64,000 bases of DNA from SpSt-28 sp036824555 (lineage in GTDB: Archaea; Aenigmatarchaeota; Aenigmatarchaeia; CG10238-14; SpSt-28), in the NCBI GenBank assembly GCA_036824555.1, contig DAISZX010000001.1, positions 1 to 64,000 of the forward strand, written 5' to 3'. Below are positions 42,256 through 50,621 of this stretch, piece after piece (position 1 is the stretch's first letter; the number at the start of each line of letters is the position of its first letter). The position numbers and the translations under genes are program-made. The notes beneath the pieces are model-generated. The model ran no database searches, was not told where the DNA came from, and was given only the letters and a program-made list of their open reading frames with translations.

Positions 42256-42367
42256 CGCCGGGGGTGGGATTCGAACCCACAAGGGCGTTAAAGCCCACCG
42301 GTTTTCTTCATATCTCTCAGATCTCGATAACTCGAGACCGGTGCCATACCAGTTAGGCGACCCCGGC
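42256..42367 (-). tRNA. tRNA-Ser (anticodon CGA) with 27-nt intron
   Basis: Type II tRNA with acceptor GCCGGGG/CCCCGGC, variable-arm hairpin GGGC...GCCC, T-loop TTCGAAT and discriminator G73. Anticodon stem CCGGT/ACCGG. Removing an intron at 42304-42330, between positions 37 and 38, gives loop CTCGAGA and anticodon CGA. CTCG of the anticodon loop can pair with CGAG in the intron, which ends GAAGAA like the other two introns here. Its 3' end faces the DGQHR-domain gene. Confidence 0.93.
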
Positions 42368-42393
42368 CCATAATAAGTTATTACTAGCAAAAT

Positions 42394-43071
42394 TTAGAAA
42401 ACTTCAGTCCCAGAGTGTTTTCCTTCTATAGCACTTATTATTTCCTTTGGATTTCTGCCGTCAATAACTATAAGTTTAATTCTACTTTTCTTTAAGAGCT
42501 TTGCAGCCTTTAAGTCAAATAGCCTATATTCTCCAGGCCTTTGAGGATTTTTTGAAATTATTTTTATAAAATCATCATAAGTTAGTCTTTCAAATTTTTT
42601 AGCATCCTTGAACTTATTCGGATCTTTATCATAAATTCCATCTACATTCGTTGCGTTGATAACAACATCTGCTTTGATCAAAGAGGCAAAGTAGGCGGAA
42701 TCAAAATCTGTAGAACAACCAACATCATAGCCAGCACAAACAAGAACTTTCTTTCCAAAATGTTTTTTGACCTCTTTTGAAGCTTCTTTTAAACTTTTCC
42801 ACTTAACTAAGTAAGAATTTTTCACTAGTGTAGAAAAAGTTGCAGCATTTATGTGAGTTGCCATTATTCCTATAAAATCAAGCATTTCATTACTTGCCTT
42901 TGCTTTTCTTGCAATACTTTGATAAATTCTTGCCGTACTTCCGCCACCACAGACGACAATAATCTTGTGTTCTTTTGAAATTTTATTTACAATATCAGCA
43001 TATTTTTTAAAATTATCATAGCTTAACTCTTTGGTCAATAGCGAGCCTCCAATAGAAATTACTACTTTCAT
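42394..43071 (-). CDS. pyrH: UMP kinase, archaeal type
   Basis: Phosphorylates UMP to UDP. 225 residues of the amino-acid-kinase fold. The N-terminal MKVVISIGGSLLT and VVCGGGSTARIY are the phosphate-binding loops; DFDSAYFASLIKADVVINATNVDGIYDKDP is the nucleotide region. An in-frame upstream start (43125) would overlap the divergent yjbQ gene, so ATG 43071 is chosen. Supplies UDP for RNA, DNA and UDP-sugar synthesis. Confidence 0.94.
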   Translation of the reverse strand: MKVVISIGGSLLTKELSYDNFKKYADIVNKISKEHKIIVVCGGGSTARIYQSIARKAKASNEMLDFIGIMATHINAATFSTLVKNSYLVKWKSLKEASKEVKKHFGKKVLVCAGYDVGCSTDFDSAYFASLIKADVVINATNVDGIYDKDPNKFKDAKKFERLTYDDFIKIISKNPQRPGEYRLFDLKAAKLLKKSRIKLIVIDGRNPKEIISAIEGKHSGTEVF

Positions 43072-43123
43072 ATTAGTTTTATGCTTAATAATTATATAAG
43101 GTTGGTAGTTTGAGGTGACTCTC

Positions 43124-43537
43124 ATGAGAATTTATCAAAGCGAAGTAAAGTTAAGAACAAAAGGGGCGTATGACTTTTTAGATATAAGCGAAAGGATAAT
43201 AGAGGAAGTAAAAAGAAGCGGAGTTAAGAATGGTATGGCTTTCTTAAACGTTTTACATAATACTGCTTGCTTAATAATTCAAGAAAACGATAAAACAATA
43301 TTTGAGGATATGAAAAAACTTTTCGATAGAATATTGCCGTTAAATGAAAATTATACTCATAGCTATGAAGGTAACTTAAATGCCACTGCTCATTTAAAAT
43401 CGAATTTGCTTTCTCAATCTTTAGCTTTACCGATAAAAAATGGAGAGCTTGTTCTTGGAACTTGGCAAAGAATAATTCTTGTTGAATTATTTGAACCGAG
43501 AGTAAGAACCGTTTTTATTACAATTATGGGTGAGTAG
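43124..43537 (+). CDS. YjbQ family protein (UPF0047)
   Basis: 137 residues with the full set of family marks: LHNTACLIIQENDK, YTHSYEGNLNATAHLKSNLL and the C-terminal GELVLGTWQRIILVELFEPRVR. The conserved His and Asp/Glu residues suggest a metal site; some members have thiamine-phosphate synthase activity, but the physiological role is unsettled. ATG 43124 is preferred, having GAGGTGA just upstream. Its stop directly precedes the Hef helicase GTG start. Confidence 0.92.
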   Translation: MRIYQSEVKLRTKGAYDFLDISERIIEEVKRSGVKNGMAFLNVLHNTACLIIQENDKTIFEDMKKLFDRILPLNENYTHSYEGNLNATAHLKSNLLSQSLALPIKNGELVLGTWQRIILVELFEPRVRTVFITIMGE

Positions 43538-45061
43538 GTGCAATTAAAGGGCATAGAGTTGAGGGAGTATCAAAAGAATATTGCAAATACCTGTCTGAAA
43601 GGAAACACTTTAGTTGTACTACCAACTGGCTTAGGGAAAACAATCATTGCAATTTATGTTGCTGTCAAAAGATTAGAACAATTCCCAGATGGTAAGATAC
43701 TCTTCATGGCTCCTACTAGACCTTTAAATGCCCAGCATGTTAAATCATTCCTTCAATTCACAGATTTAAGCAGCGAAGAAGTAGCCTTAATAACAGGCAA
43801 AATAAAGCCCGATAAAAGAATAGAACTATACAGAAAGGCCAGGGTTATTGTTGCCACTCCTCAAACAATAGCTAATGATTTGAAAGAAAATAGAATACAT
43901 CTGGAAGATTTCATTCTCGCAGTTTTTGATGAAGCCCATAGAGCTGTAAAAGATTACTCTTATACTGAAGTGGCAAAGGCATACCTTATACAAGCGAAAA
44001 ATCCTTTGATAATTGGTCTAACTGCATCTCCTGGCGGAGAGGAAGAGAGAATAAATGAGGTTATTAGAAATTTGTTTATCAAATTTGTTGAAATAAGGAC
44101 AGAAAGCGATCCAGATGTTAGACCTTACGTTAAACAAATTGAGAAAGAGTATGTTTATGTAGAATTGCCTTCAGACCTTGATGAAATAAGGAGAAAATTG
44201 CTTGAAATATATGATGAAATTCTAGAGTGGTTGAAAGAACACATGTTTATTAAATCTAAAGACGTTTCTAAGAAGGAACTTTTAAATCTACAGAACTCTT
44301 TGATTGCAAGCTATGATAGAGGAATGAATAACCCAATAAATGTTTGGGGTATGATTAAAGTTTCTCAGGCATTAAAAGTTCTTTATGCCATAGAGATTTT
44401 GGAAACTCAAGAAATAACCGCATTTACAAGCTATCTAAGAGAGCTTAGAATGAGCAAAAAAAGAGCAGAAAGACTTTTAATAGCTCATAAAAATTTTAAA
44501 GAAATTTTTGGGAAGTTAGAAGAGATAGAAAATAAATACAAAGTTCACCCAAAAATGGAAAAGTTGCTTTCGATTGTAAATTACATCCTAAAAGAGAATG
44601 ATAAAAACAGAGTTATAATTTTCGCTAATTATAGAGAGACTGTGGAAAAAATAAGGAACTTCTTAGTGGAAAATGGGATTAAAGCTGAAATTCTAGTGGG
44701 TCAGGCCAAGAAGAGAGGTAAAGGGCTAAGTCAAAAAGAACAAATCGAGATTGTGAGAAGGTTTGCTAATAATGAATTTAATGTTTTAGTTTGCTCTAGT
44801 ATAGGCGAGGAAGGATTAGATATTGCCTCCGTAAACTATGCAATATTTTATGATGCTGTACCAAGCGAGATAAGAGCAATACAAAGAAGAGGGAGAGTCG
44901 GTAGGCAAACTGAAGGTAAAGTAATTTTCATACTAACTAAAGGAAGTAGAGATCAAATATACTTTTTCTCTTCTTTAATGAAAGAGAAAAAAATGAAGAG
45001 ATTGTTGAAAAATATGAGATATATTAAAAAAAGAGAAAGTCTAATGGACTGGCTTAAGTGA
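43538..45061 (+). CDS. Hef-type DNA helicase (helicase half)
   Basis: 507 residues, superfamily 2 helicase of the Hef/FANCM/MPH1 group. Motifs are LPTGLGKT (I), FDEAH (II), LTASPG (III) and QRRGRVGR (VI), with a helical insert between the RecA domains (about residues 220-340). In Thermococcales and others this domain is fused to an XPF-type nuclease to process stalled forks. Here translation stops at the domain boundary and the nuclease is a separate gene four bases on, in another frame. GTG start abuts the yjbQ stop. Confidence 0.92.
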   Translation: MQLKGIELREYQKNIANTCLKGNTLVVLPTGLGKTIIAIYVAVKRLEQFPDGKILFMAPTRPLNAQHVKSFLQFTDLSSEEVALITGKIKPDKRIELYRKARVIVATPQTIANDLKENRIHLEDFILAVFDEAHRAVKDYSYTEVAKAYLIQAKNPLIIGLTASPGGEEERINEVIRNLFIKFVEIRTESDPDVRPYVKQIEKEYVYVELPSDLDEIRRKLLEIYDEILEWLKEHMFIKSKDVSKKELLNLQNSLIASYDRGMNNPINVWGMIKVSQALKVLYAIEILETQEITAFTSYLRELRMSKKRAERLLIAHKNFKEIFGKLEEIENKYKVHPKMEKLLSIVNYILKENDKNRVIIFANYRETVEKIRNFLVENGIKAEILVGQAKKRGKGLSQKEQIEIVRRFANNEFNVLVCSSIGEEGLDIASVNYAIFYDAVPSEIRAIQRRGRVGRQTEGKVIFILTKGSRDQIYFFSSLMKEKKMKRLLKNMRYIKKRESLMDWLK

Positions 45062-45065
45062 TTTT

Positions 45066-45719
45066 ATGGAGAAACAACTTAGCTTAGCAAATAACGTAAT
45101 TTTCGTTGATTATAGGGAAGAGAAAATTGCGGGCTTGTTGGAGAGTATGGGTTGCAGAGTTGTAAGATTAAAACTAGAGGTTGGTGACTATGCGATAAAT
45201 AGAATAGGAATAGAAAGGAAGAGCTTTGACGACTTCGTATCATCGATAATAGACGGAAGAATTTTTGGGCAAGCAAATGAACTTTCTTCAACATATGAGA
45301 AACCAATTTTAATCTTAGAAGGATTTGGAGTAGTCGAAAGGATTCACGAAAATTCTTTTTATGCTACTCTCGCATACCTTATTTCTAAGTTGGGGATTAC
45401 CGTTTTTAGGAGTAAGAATGAAGAGGAAACAGCTAAAACAATTTTTTGGATTGCAAAAAAAGAGTTTGAAGAAGGTGGTAGAGCGGCTTATAAGGTTAGA
45501 GAGAAGAAAGTCGAGGTAGGAAGCATTCAGGAGAGAATAATAGCGGCTTTTCCAGGAATTTCTACAGTCTTAAGTAAAAGAATACTAAAAAAATTTGGTA
45601 GCTTGCAAAAATTCTTTGCTGCTGGAGAGAAAGAGTTGATGGAGATCGATGGAATAGGAGAGAAGATCGCTAAGAGAATAAGAAAAATAATAGAAGAGGA
45701 GGTTGAGGTGGTCAGTTGA
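45066..45719 (+). CDS. XPF/Hef-type structure-specific nuclease (nuclease half)
   Basis: 217 residues. The ERCC4 nuclease domain has VGDYAINRIGIERKSFDDF, which contains the GDx...ERKxxxD catalytic core, and DGRIFGQANEL. The C-terminal (HhH)2 domain includes FPGISTVLSKRILKKFGSLQ and IDGIGEKIAKRI. It would cleave fork and flap structures as a dimer. It follows the helicase half by four bases and overlaps DUF460 by TTGA. Without a helicase or PCNA-type addition it resembles the bare nuclease part of Hef. Confidence 0.92.
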   Translation: MEKQLSLANNVIFVDYREEKIAGLLESMGCRVVRLKLEVGDYAINRIGIERKSFDDFVSSIIDGRIFGQANELSSTYEKPILILEGFGVVERIHENSFYATLAYLISKLGITVFRSKNEEETAKTIFWIAKKEFEEGGRAAYKVREKKVEVGSIQERIIAAFPGISTVLSKRILKKFGSLQKFFAAGEKELMEIDGIGEKIAKRIRKIIEEEVEVVS

Positions 45720-46759
45720 AGAGCGTGATAGTAGGATTGGATGCCGGCCTTAATTCTGCTTTAGCCATACTTTCTTTAAGCGGTGACTTACTTTTTCTTG
45801 AAACTTTTAGAGGTTATAATAGAGGGGAAATAATAAGGAAAATTATAAAATTTGGTAGGCCTATCTTGATTTCTACCGATAAGAGGGAAACACCAAAAGC
45901 AGCTAAAGAGATCGCAAGTTCTTTTGGTTGTAGGATTTTAAGACCTAGGAGAGATTTGAGTAGGGAGGAGAAAGAAGAGGTAACAAGGGATTATAAAGAC
46001 TTAATAAAAGATAGTCATCAGCTCGATGCCTTGTCTTCAGCCATCTTTGCTTATAGGAAGGTGAAAAAGAAGATTGAAGCTGTTGAGAGATATTTAATGA
46101 GAAGGGGTCTTATTAGCTATTTGGATGAAGTTGTTTATTATCTTTTCAAACTTAGGGGAGTAAATATAGAGCAGGTAATTGAGAAATTTGTTAGTGGGGA
46201 GAGAGAAATAAAGAAAGAGGAGTCAGCTTTAAAGTTTGAAAAAAAGGAAGATATTTTTGTTGAGTTTTTGGAAGAGAGATTAAGGTTAGAGAAAGAGTTA
46301 GATAGGTTTAGAGAAGAACTATCATCATATAAGAAAATGAAGCTAAGATTTGATGAGTTGTTAGAGTTGAAAAGAGATTTCTCAAAGCTAAAGCACTATT
46401 TTAATTTGTTAAAAGATATGGAAAAGGCATGGAATTTAGGTCTAATTCCCGTTCTACCATTAGAAAAAATAGAGAATTTAGATGAATTAGAAAATTATAT
46501 TGGATTAGAGGGGAGGATTATTTTTTCTAATGATGTCGATGGTTTTAATTCGCTCGGAAAGTATAGTGTAAAGTGTGTTTTGACAGAATTCTCACCTAAA
46601 AGCGAGACGAAATTCCCAGTTTTAAAGATTAGAAGAGATGAGTTAAGAGAAGTTGGGAGTGTTTATGGTATAGAAGAGAAGAAGATAAATAACAAATTGT
46701 TAGAGGCAATGAAGGAGGAATTGAAGAAATGGGTAGAAGAAGAAAGAGGAAAGATTTAA
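45716..46759 (+). CDS. DUF460 RNase H-like protein with coiled coil
   Basis: 347 residues. The N-terminal ~125 residues match the RuvC/YqgF-like RNase H fold of archaeal COG2433 (VGLDAGLNSALAILSLSG, PILISTDKRETPKAAKEIA, SHQLDALSSAIFAY), with Asp residues in catalytic-like places. A coiled-coil segment (about 180-235) and a small C-terminal domain follow. Relatives are usually much longer (~600), so this is a short form. TTG start overlaps the nuclease stop. Linkage to Hef halves suggests DNA repair or recombination; function unproven. Confidence 0.85.
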   Translation: MKSVIVGLDAGLNSALAILSLSGDLLFLETFRGYNRGEIIRKIIKFGRPILISTDKRETPKAAKEIASSFGCRILRPRRDLSREEKEEVTRDYKDLIKDSHQLDALSSAIFAYRKVKKKIEAVERYLMRRGLISYLDEVVYYLFKLRGVNIEQVIEKFVSGEREIKKEESALKFEKKEDIFVEFLEERLRLEKELDRFREELSSYKKMKLRFDELLELKRDFSKLKHYFNLLKDMEKAWNLGLIPVLPLEKIENLDELENYIGLEGRIIFSNDVDGFNSLGKYSVKCVLTEFSPKSETKFPVLKIRRDELREVGSVYGIEEKKINNKLLEAMKEELKKWVEEERGKI

Positions 46760-47280
46760 TTTTAACTTTTTTGGATTTTGTTATAACAATAAATTTGTTC
46801 TCAATACCCCTTTATCTATTCATAAATTTCGGATTTGAGTTACCCTTTCTTAAAAATCTAGAAGCTACTCTCGCTTCAAAATTTCTTAGTTTTCTAGGAT
46901 TGAACGCAAGTAGCTCGGAAAATTTTGTAATTATTGATAATAGCTTATATGAAATTTCTTGGGATTCCACCGGCTGGAAGAGCCTTTATACATTTTTCGC
47001 ATTGGTAATTTCGACCCCTATATTTCATAAAAGAAAGCTTAAACCACTTCTTTTTGGTTTGTTTGCAATATTCATTTTTAACTTATTAAGGATTTCAGCA
47101 ACTATTTATCTATCTTACAAGCAACTCTACTCTTTTGATTTTCTCCACTTAAGTTTATGGAGATTCGGCTCCATCGCTTTTCTTCTTCTACTTTGGTTTA
47201 TATTCTTGTATACACAAAAGAATAATATTGGGGAAAATAAAAATATATTAGGTTTTGTCTATGGAAGAGGAAAACCTTAA
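46729..47280 (+). CDS. Archaeosortase/exosortase homologue with Ser at the catalytic Cys position
   Basis: 183 residues with five or so membrane helices. The family core is WDSTGWKSLYTFFALVIS, then FNLLRIS and FDFLHLSLWRFGS. The Arg (121) and His (140) of the sortase-like triad are in place, but the expected Cys of the D-C-T-G-W-K-S type motif is Ser80 (codon TCC, 46966-46968; TGC would be Cys). It may be inactive, use Ser, or contain a base error. Overlaps DUF460 by 31 bases and the coiled-coil gene by 20. Confidence 0.75.
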   Translation: MGRRRKRKDLILTFLDFVITINLFSIPLYLFINFGFELPFLKNLEATLASKFLSFLGLNASSSENFVIIDNSLYEISWDSTGWKSLYTFFALVISTPIFHKRKLKPLLFGLFAIFIFNLLRISATIYLSYKQLYSFDFLHLSLWRFGSIAFLLLLWFIFLYTQKNNIGENKNILGFVYGRGKP

Positions 47281-48850
47281 GTTAAAATTATTAGATTTAG
47301 AAAAAAAGTTTGTTGAGTTAGAAATGAGCGTTTCTAAAATAAATGAGAGCTTGAAAAAACTGGAAGCAAATAAATTAAATGAGATTCTTGAAAGATTTGA
47401 AGAAATAGAAGATTTGGTAATGATCGAAAATGCTGCTGTTGTAGAGCTTAAAGAGTTATTAGAGGCTTCCGCGACCGATGATGTAAAAAAAGAGCTAGAG
47501 ACAATGAGAAGGGAAATTGAAGAAAAGATAAATAGCCTGAACCTCGTTGTATCTACTTCCTTGAGTGAAATTAAAGAGAATATGTCTAATCTCAATTTGG
47601 ATTTCCAGAAATTGAGAGAATTGGAGCAGAGAGTAGAAAAGGTAGAATCAACAATTTCCAATATTTCCAAAGTTACAGAGGGGATAGGGGCTATAGATAA
47701 CCTGAGGGAAATTGTTAAAAATCAAGAGGAAGCTTTAGATGTTCTTAAGAGAGATTTTGAGGAGATTAAAAGTTTGAGAGGTAAAATAGAGGAAGAGTTG
47801 AATAAGAGAATTCCCTCTTCATTGCTCGAGGAATTTGTTAAGCTTGGGAATGAATTATCCTTATTAAAGGTTAATGTTTCTTCTCTTTCAAAGCAATTGG
47901 ATGAGGTATATAGAGATGTTAAATTGCTTAATCCAGAAATGATTAGAAGCGCGATAGCAAAAATCACTGAGTTAAAGGTGGATATTGAGGAAAGAGTGAG
48001 GAACATAAACGAATTAATTGCATCTATTTCTTCACAAAGGGAGGAAATAAAGAAGATTTCTTTAATAGAAGCTGGGTTGGGTGAGATTTCAAAGCGATTG
48101 AATAGCCTGACTGCCGAGACTGAAATATTAAGAGATTCGCTGACGAACTTTTCTACTAAGAAAGATTTGGATAAAATCAAGGAAGAACTTTCTAGTGTTT
48201 CATCAGCTATAGATGCTATAAAAGAAATGATGGTTAAAGCGGAGGATTTTGAAGCTTTAGAAAGAGAGTTCTCCTCTATGAGAGATGATTTCGCTTCTCT
48301 TAAGTTATTTAGAGATAAAATCGCATTAGAAACTGACGTTATTAAAAGCTCCATTCAAGCGCTTACATCTAGAGTAGAAAAGATAGAAGAGTTAAAGAAT
48401 ACTATTCAACTCTTCTCTACTAAGGAAGAAGTAGAGGCTTTGAAGAGAGAGTACGCTATACTAAAATCTGAAATTTCAAACATATCTAGATCTTTAAAGC
48501 TTTTATTGGAGGATAGAAGAGATTTTGTTAATAGATCTGATTTAGAAAATATGTTAAGTAGATTTGTGAATATAGAAGACTTTTCTTCCCTTGTATTAGA
48601 CTTCAAAAAGTTACAACAAGAATTTGATAACTCAAAGCATAATTTGCTAGAGGCAGCTAGTAGGAGTGAGATTCAATTTATAGTAAAGGAGATAGAGAGT
48701 TTAAAGGATGAGATAAGCAGGGTAAGAAAGGAATTAATTAACCCAAGCATAATACAACAGGTAGTGAATAAATTGAGTCTGTTGGAAACAAGGATTGCTG
48801 AGATTGAGAAGAGAATAGAGACCAAAGTCAAGCCGATAATCTTAGAGTAG
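47261..48850 (+). CDS. Long coiled-coil protein
   Basis: 529 residues, almost entirely heptad-like Leu/Ile/Val spacing with Glu, Lys and Ser, without Cys, Trp or membrane segments. Repeated phrases such as LKREYAxLKSEIS and SSMRDDFASLK suggest internal duplication. It looks like a filament, tether or SMC/tropomyosin-like scaffold; no head domain is visible. ATG 47261 is preferred to TTG 47255. It overlaps the archaeosortase homologue, so the two are made together, but there is no signal peptide or sorting tail for such an enzyme. Confidence 0.7.
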   Translation: MEEENLKLKLLDLEKKFVELEMSVSKINESLKKLEANKLNEILERFEEIEDLVMIENAAVVELKELLEASATDDVKKELETMRREIEEKINSLNLVVSTSLSEIKENMSNLNLDFQKLRELEQRVEKVESTISNISKVTEGIGAIDNLREIVKNQEEALDVLKRDFEEIKSLRGKIEEELNKRIPSSLLEEFVKLGNELSLLKVNVSSLSKQLDEVYRDVKLLNPEMIRSAIAKITELKVDIEERVRNINELIASISSQREEIKKISLIEAGLGEISKRLNSLTAETEILRDSLTNFSTKKDLDKIKEELSSVSSAIDAIKEMMVKAEDFEALEREFSSMRDDFASLKLFRDKIALETDVIKSSIQALTSRVEKIEELKNTIQLFSTKEEVEALKREYAILKSEISNISRSLKLLLEDRRDFVNRSDLENMLSRFVNIEDFSSLVLDFKKLQQEFDNSKHNLLEAASRSEIQFIVKEIESLKDEISRVRKELINPSIIQQVVNKLSLLETRIAEIEKRIETKVKPIILE

Positions 48851-49238
48851 CTATTTTGCAGTAAACTTATTTATATCTTAACTCATCTAAAAGTTTGGTT
48901 AAAAAAGTGTATGCGGTAAAAAATAAAAATTTTAGTAAAAAATAGCGGAAGTATTATTGTTCCTTGGGAGTTTCTATTTGTTGCTCTCATTTAAAAAAAG
49001 TCGCAATTTAATACTTGAGTGCAAGTTGAGTTATCTTATTTGGTGGATAGAATTTTTGCATACATGAAGTAGATGGGCTGCCAACAAGTTTTATATTCGA
49101 AAGCCATTGGATAGTTATAAGATTGAATTAGTTTATTTTTTAAAAAATGAAACGCTTTTCTCAACTCTAAGCAAGATGGATAGTGTAGTATGTGTGATAT
49201 CTCATTAATAATTTTTATTGTTGTGGAGAGAATTTTTT
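48851..49238. other. Intergenic region, 388 bases
   Basis: AT-rich, no supported gene, RNA or repeat. A TATA-like TTAATAATTTTT at ~49204-49215 lies 24-35 bases before ATG 49239 and may be the promoter of the glycosylase gene. Confidence 0.45.
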
Positions 49239-49853
49239 ATGAATCTAAACACAAAATTTTCAGCCAGAGCAAGTAGGGAGAAAACGACTGTATTAAAAAA
49301 TGATTTTTTTAAAAGAAGCCCGAAAGTAGTTGCTATTGAGTTGCTAGGGAAAATACTCGTTAGGAAGATTAATGATAAAATTTTGGAAGGGATGATTGTG
49401 GAAACAGAAGCTTATTTTGGTGAAGAAGATCCGGCCTCTAGAGCTTATCATGGAAAGAAAAACTATAATAAAGAAATGTGGGAGGAACCCGGGAAAATTT
49501 TCGTATACAACGTTCATAATAATTGGATGTTTAACATCGTTGCTCACGAAGAAAACAAGGTTGGAGCAGTTTTGATAAGGGCTTTACATCCTTTAAGGGG
49601 TATTGAAGAGATGATGAAGCATAGAGGGATTAGAGATATAAGAGAGTTGACAAATGGACCAGGGAAACTATCTAAAGCTTTTAGGATTGATAAATCTATG
49701 AATGGAAAATTTCTTTCTCCTGAGAATTTTGTGTATATAGAAGATAGAGGCATTGAAATAGAGTTTGATTCTTCGCACAGAATTGGGGTAAGGAGAGATT
49801 TAAAAGAAAAGCTTAGGTTCTTCGTTATTAATGATGAGTTTGTTTCTAGATGA
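49239..49853 (+). CDS. DNA-3-methyladenine glycosylase (AAG/Mpg family)
   Basis: Removes alkylated purines to start base-excision repair. 204 residues. AIELLGKILVRK, the catalytic-Glu motif IVETEAYFGEEDPASRAYHG, MFNIVAHEENKVGAVLIRALHP and LTNGPGKLSKAFRI are all family marks. An in-frame TTG at 49218 is possible, but ATG 49239 is preferred because of the upstream TATA-like sequence. Its last eight bases overlap the convergent MinD-like gene. Confidence 0.94.
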   Translation: MNLNTKFSARASREKTTVLKNDFFKRSPKVVAIELLGKILVRKINDKILEGMIVETEAYFGEEDPASRAYHGKKNYNKEMWEEPGKIFVYNVHNNWMFNIVAHEENKVGAVLIRALHPLRGIEEMMKHRGIRDIRELTNGPGKLSKAFRIDKSMNGKFLSPENFVYIEDRGIEIEFDSSHRIGVRRDLKEKLRFFVINDEFVSR

Positions 49854-50619
49854 TTTTAAACTTCCCTCTAAATAGCTCCAATATTCCCCTTTTCATCCCA
49901 TCAAAAAATCCTATTTTTTCCTTTATTTCTACTCCAAACAGTTTATTAGCTAGCCTTTTTATTGCAATGCTTGCCTTTGTGTTTGGAAATATTTCTATAA
50001 ATGGTTTTCCAAGAGACAGCGCATATTCAACATTTTCATCATATGGAACTACCTCAACTACTTTCAATCCAGTTATCGCCTCAACATCCTTTTTACTTAA
50101 TTCATAGCTCCTTCCTTTAACCATATTTAGCACAATTCCTAAAGGATAAACATTCAACTCTTCCAAAATCTTCTTCATCCTAAGAACGTCAGCTATCGAT
50201 GCCATAAATGGAGTGCTAACGATTAAAACGCTATCCACAGAATTTAAAACGCTTATTGCTTCTCTTCCAAATCCCGGAGCAGAATCCAAGAAAACTAACT
50301 CAGAATTTATGCTTCTAATTGTTCTATTCAAACTCATAAGATCTATATAACTCAAGTCTTCAAGCCTTAATGAAGCAGGCACTATGTTCAGAGTTTTATA
50401 TTTGTAGGTTGCTTCCCAAATTTCTGCTTCCCCTCTTAAGACGTTATTCAAAGTTTTGCTGAAGCTAAAAAAGCCAAAATTAAAGTTTAAATGAGATGTT
50501 GTAACATTACAATCGATGAGTGTTACGTTCTTTCCAACTTGAGAAAGATAGTAGCTCAAGTTAGATGCAATAGTTGTCTTTCCAACCCCTCCCTTTCCAG
50601 AAACAACGCCAACTATCAT
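49846..50619 (-). CDS. MinD/ParA-family ATPase
   Basis: 257 residues. Deviant Walker A GKGGVGKTTIA at the N-terminus, LIDCNVTTSHLNFNFG as the A' region and FLDSAPGFGREAI as switch II. The C-terminus is basic and amphipathic (FFDGMKRGILELFRGKFKII), like the membrane-targeting helix of MinD. ATG 50619 is chosen, three bases after the upstream glycosyltransferase; a longer frame would overlap that gene by ~90 bases. Being in a glucan-synthesis operon, it may position or organise that machinery; inference only. Confidence 0.87.
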   Translation of the reverse strand: MIVGVVSGKGGVGKTTIASNLSYYLSQVGKNVTLIDCNVTTSHLNFNFGFFSFSKTLNNVLRGEAEIWEATYKYKTLNIVPASLRLEDLSYIDLMSLNRTIRSINSELVFLDSAPGFGREAISVLNSVDSVLIVSTPFMASIADVLRMKKILEELNVYPLGIVLNMVKGRSYELSKKDVEAITGLKVVEVVPYDENVEYALSLGKPFIEIFPNTKASIAIKRLANKLFGVEIKEKIGFFDGMKRGILELFRGKFKII

Positions 50620-50621
50620 AT

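Noticed and set aside
42256..42367. tRNA-Ser(CGA) as an attachment site with a duplicated 3' end
   Set aside because: I found no direct repeat of the tRNA 3' end within the neighbouring 3 kb and no integrase gene, so integration is only a possibility.
45040..45070. Sequencing frameshift as the sole cause of the split Hef
   Set aside because: Not excluded, but the stop falls at the domain boundary, the nuclease has its own ATG, and no homopolymer error site is evident, so a real split is preferred.
47248..48606. Several long open frames on the minus strand beneath the coiled-coil gene
   Set aside because: They are Ser/Leu/Ile-rich mirror frames of Glu/Lys/Leu codons. The plus-strand frame has proper heptads and an operon context.
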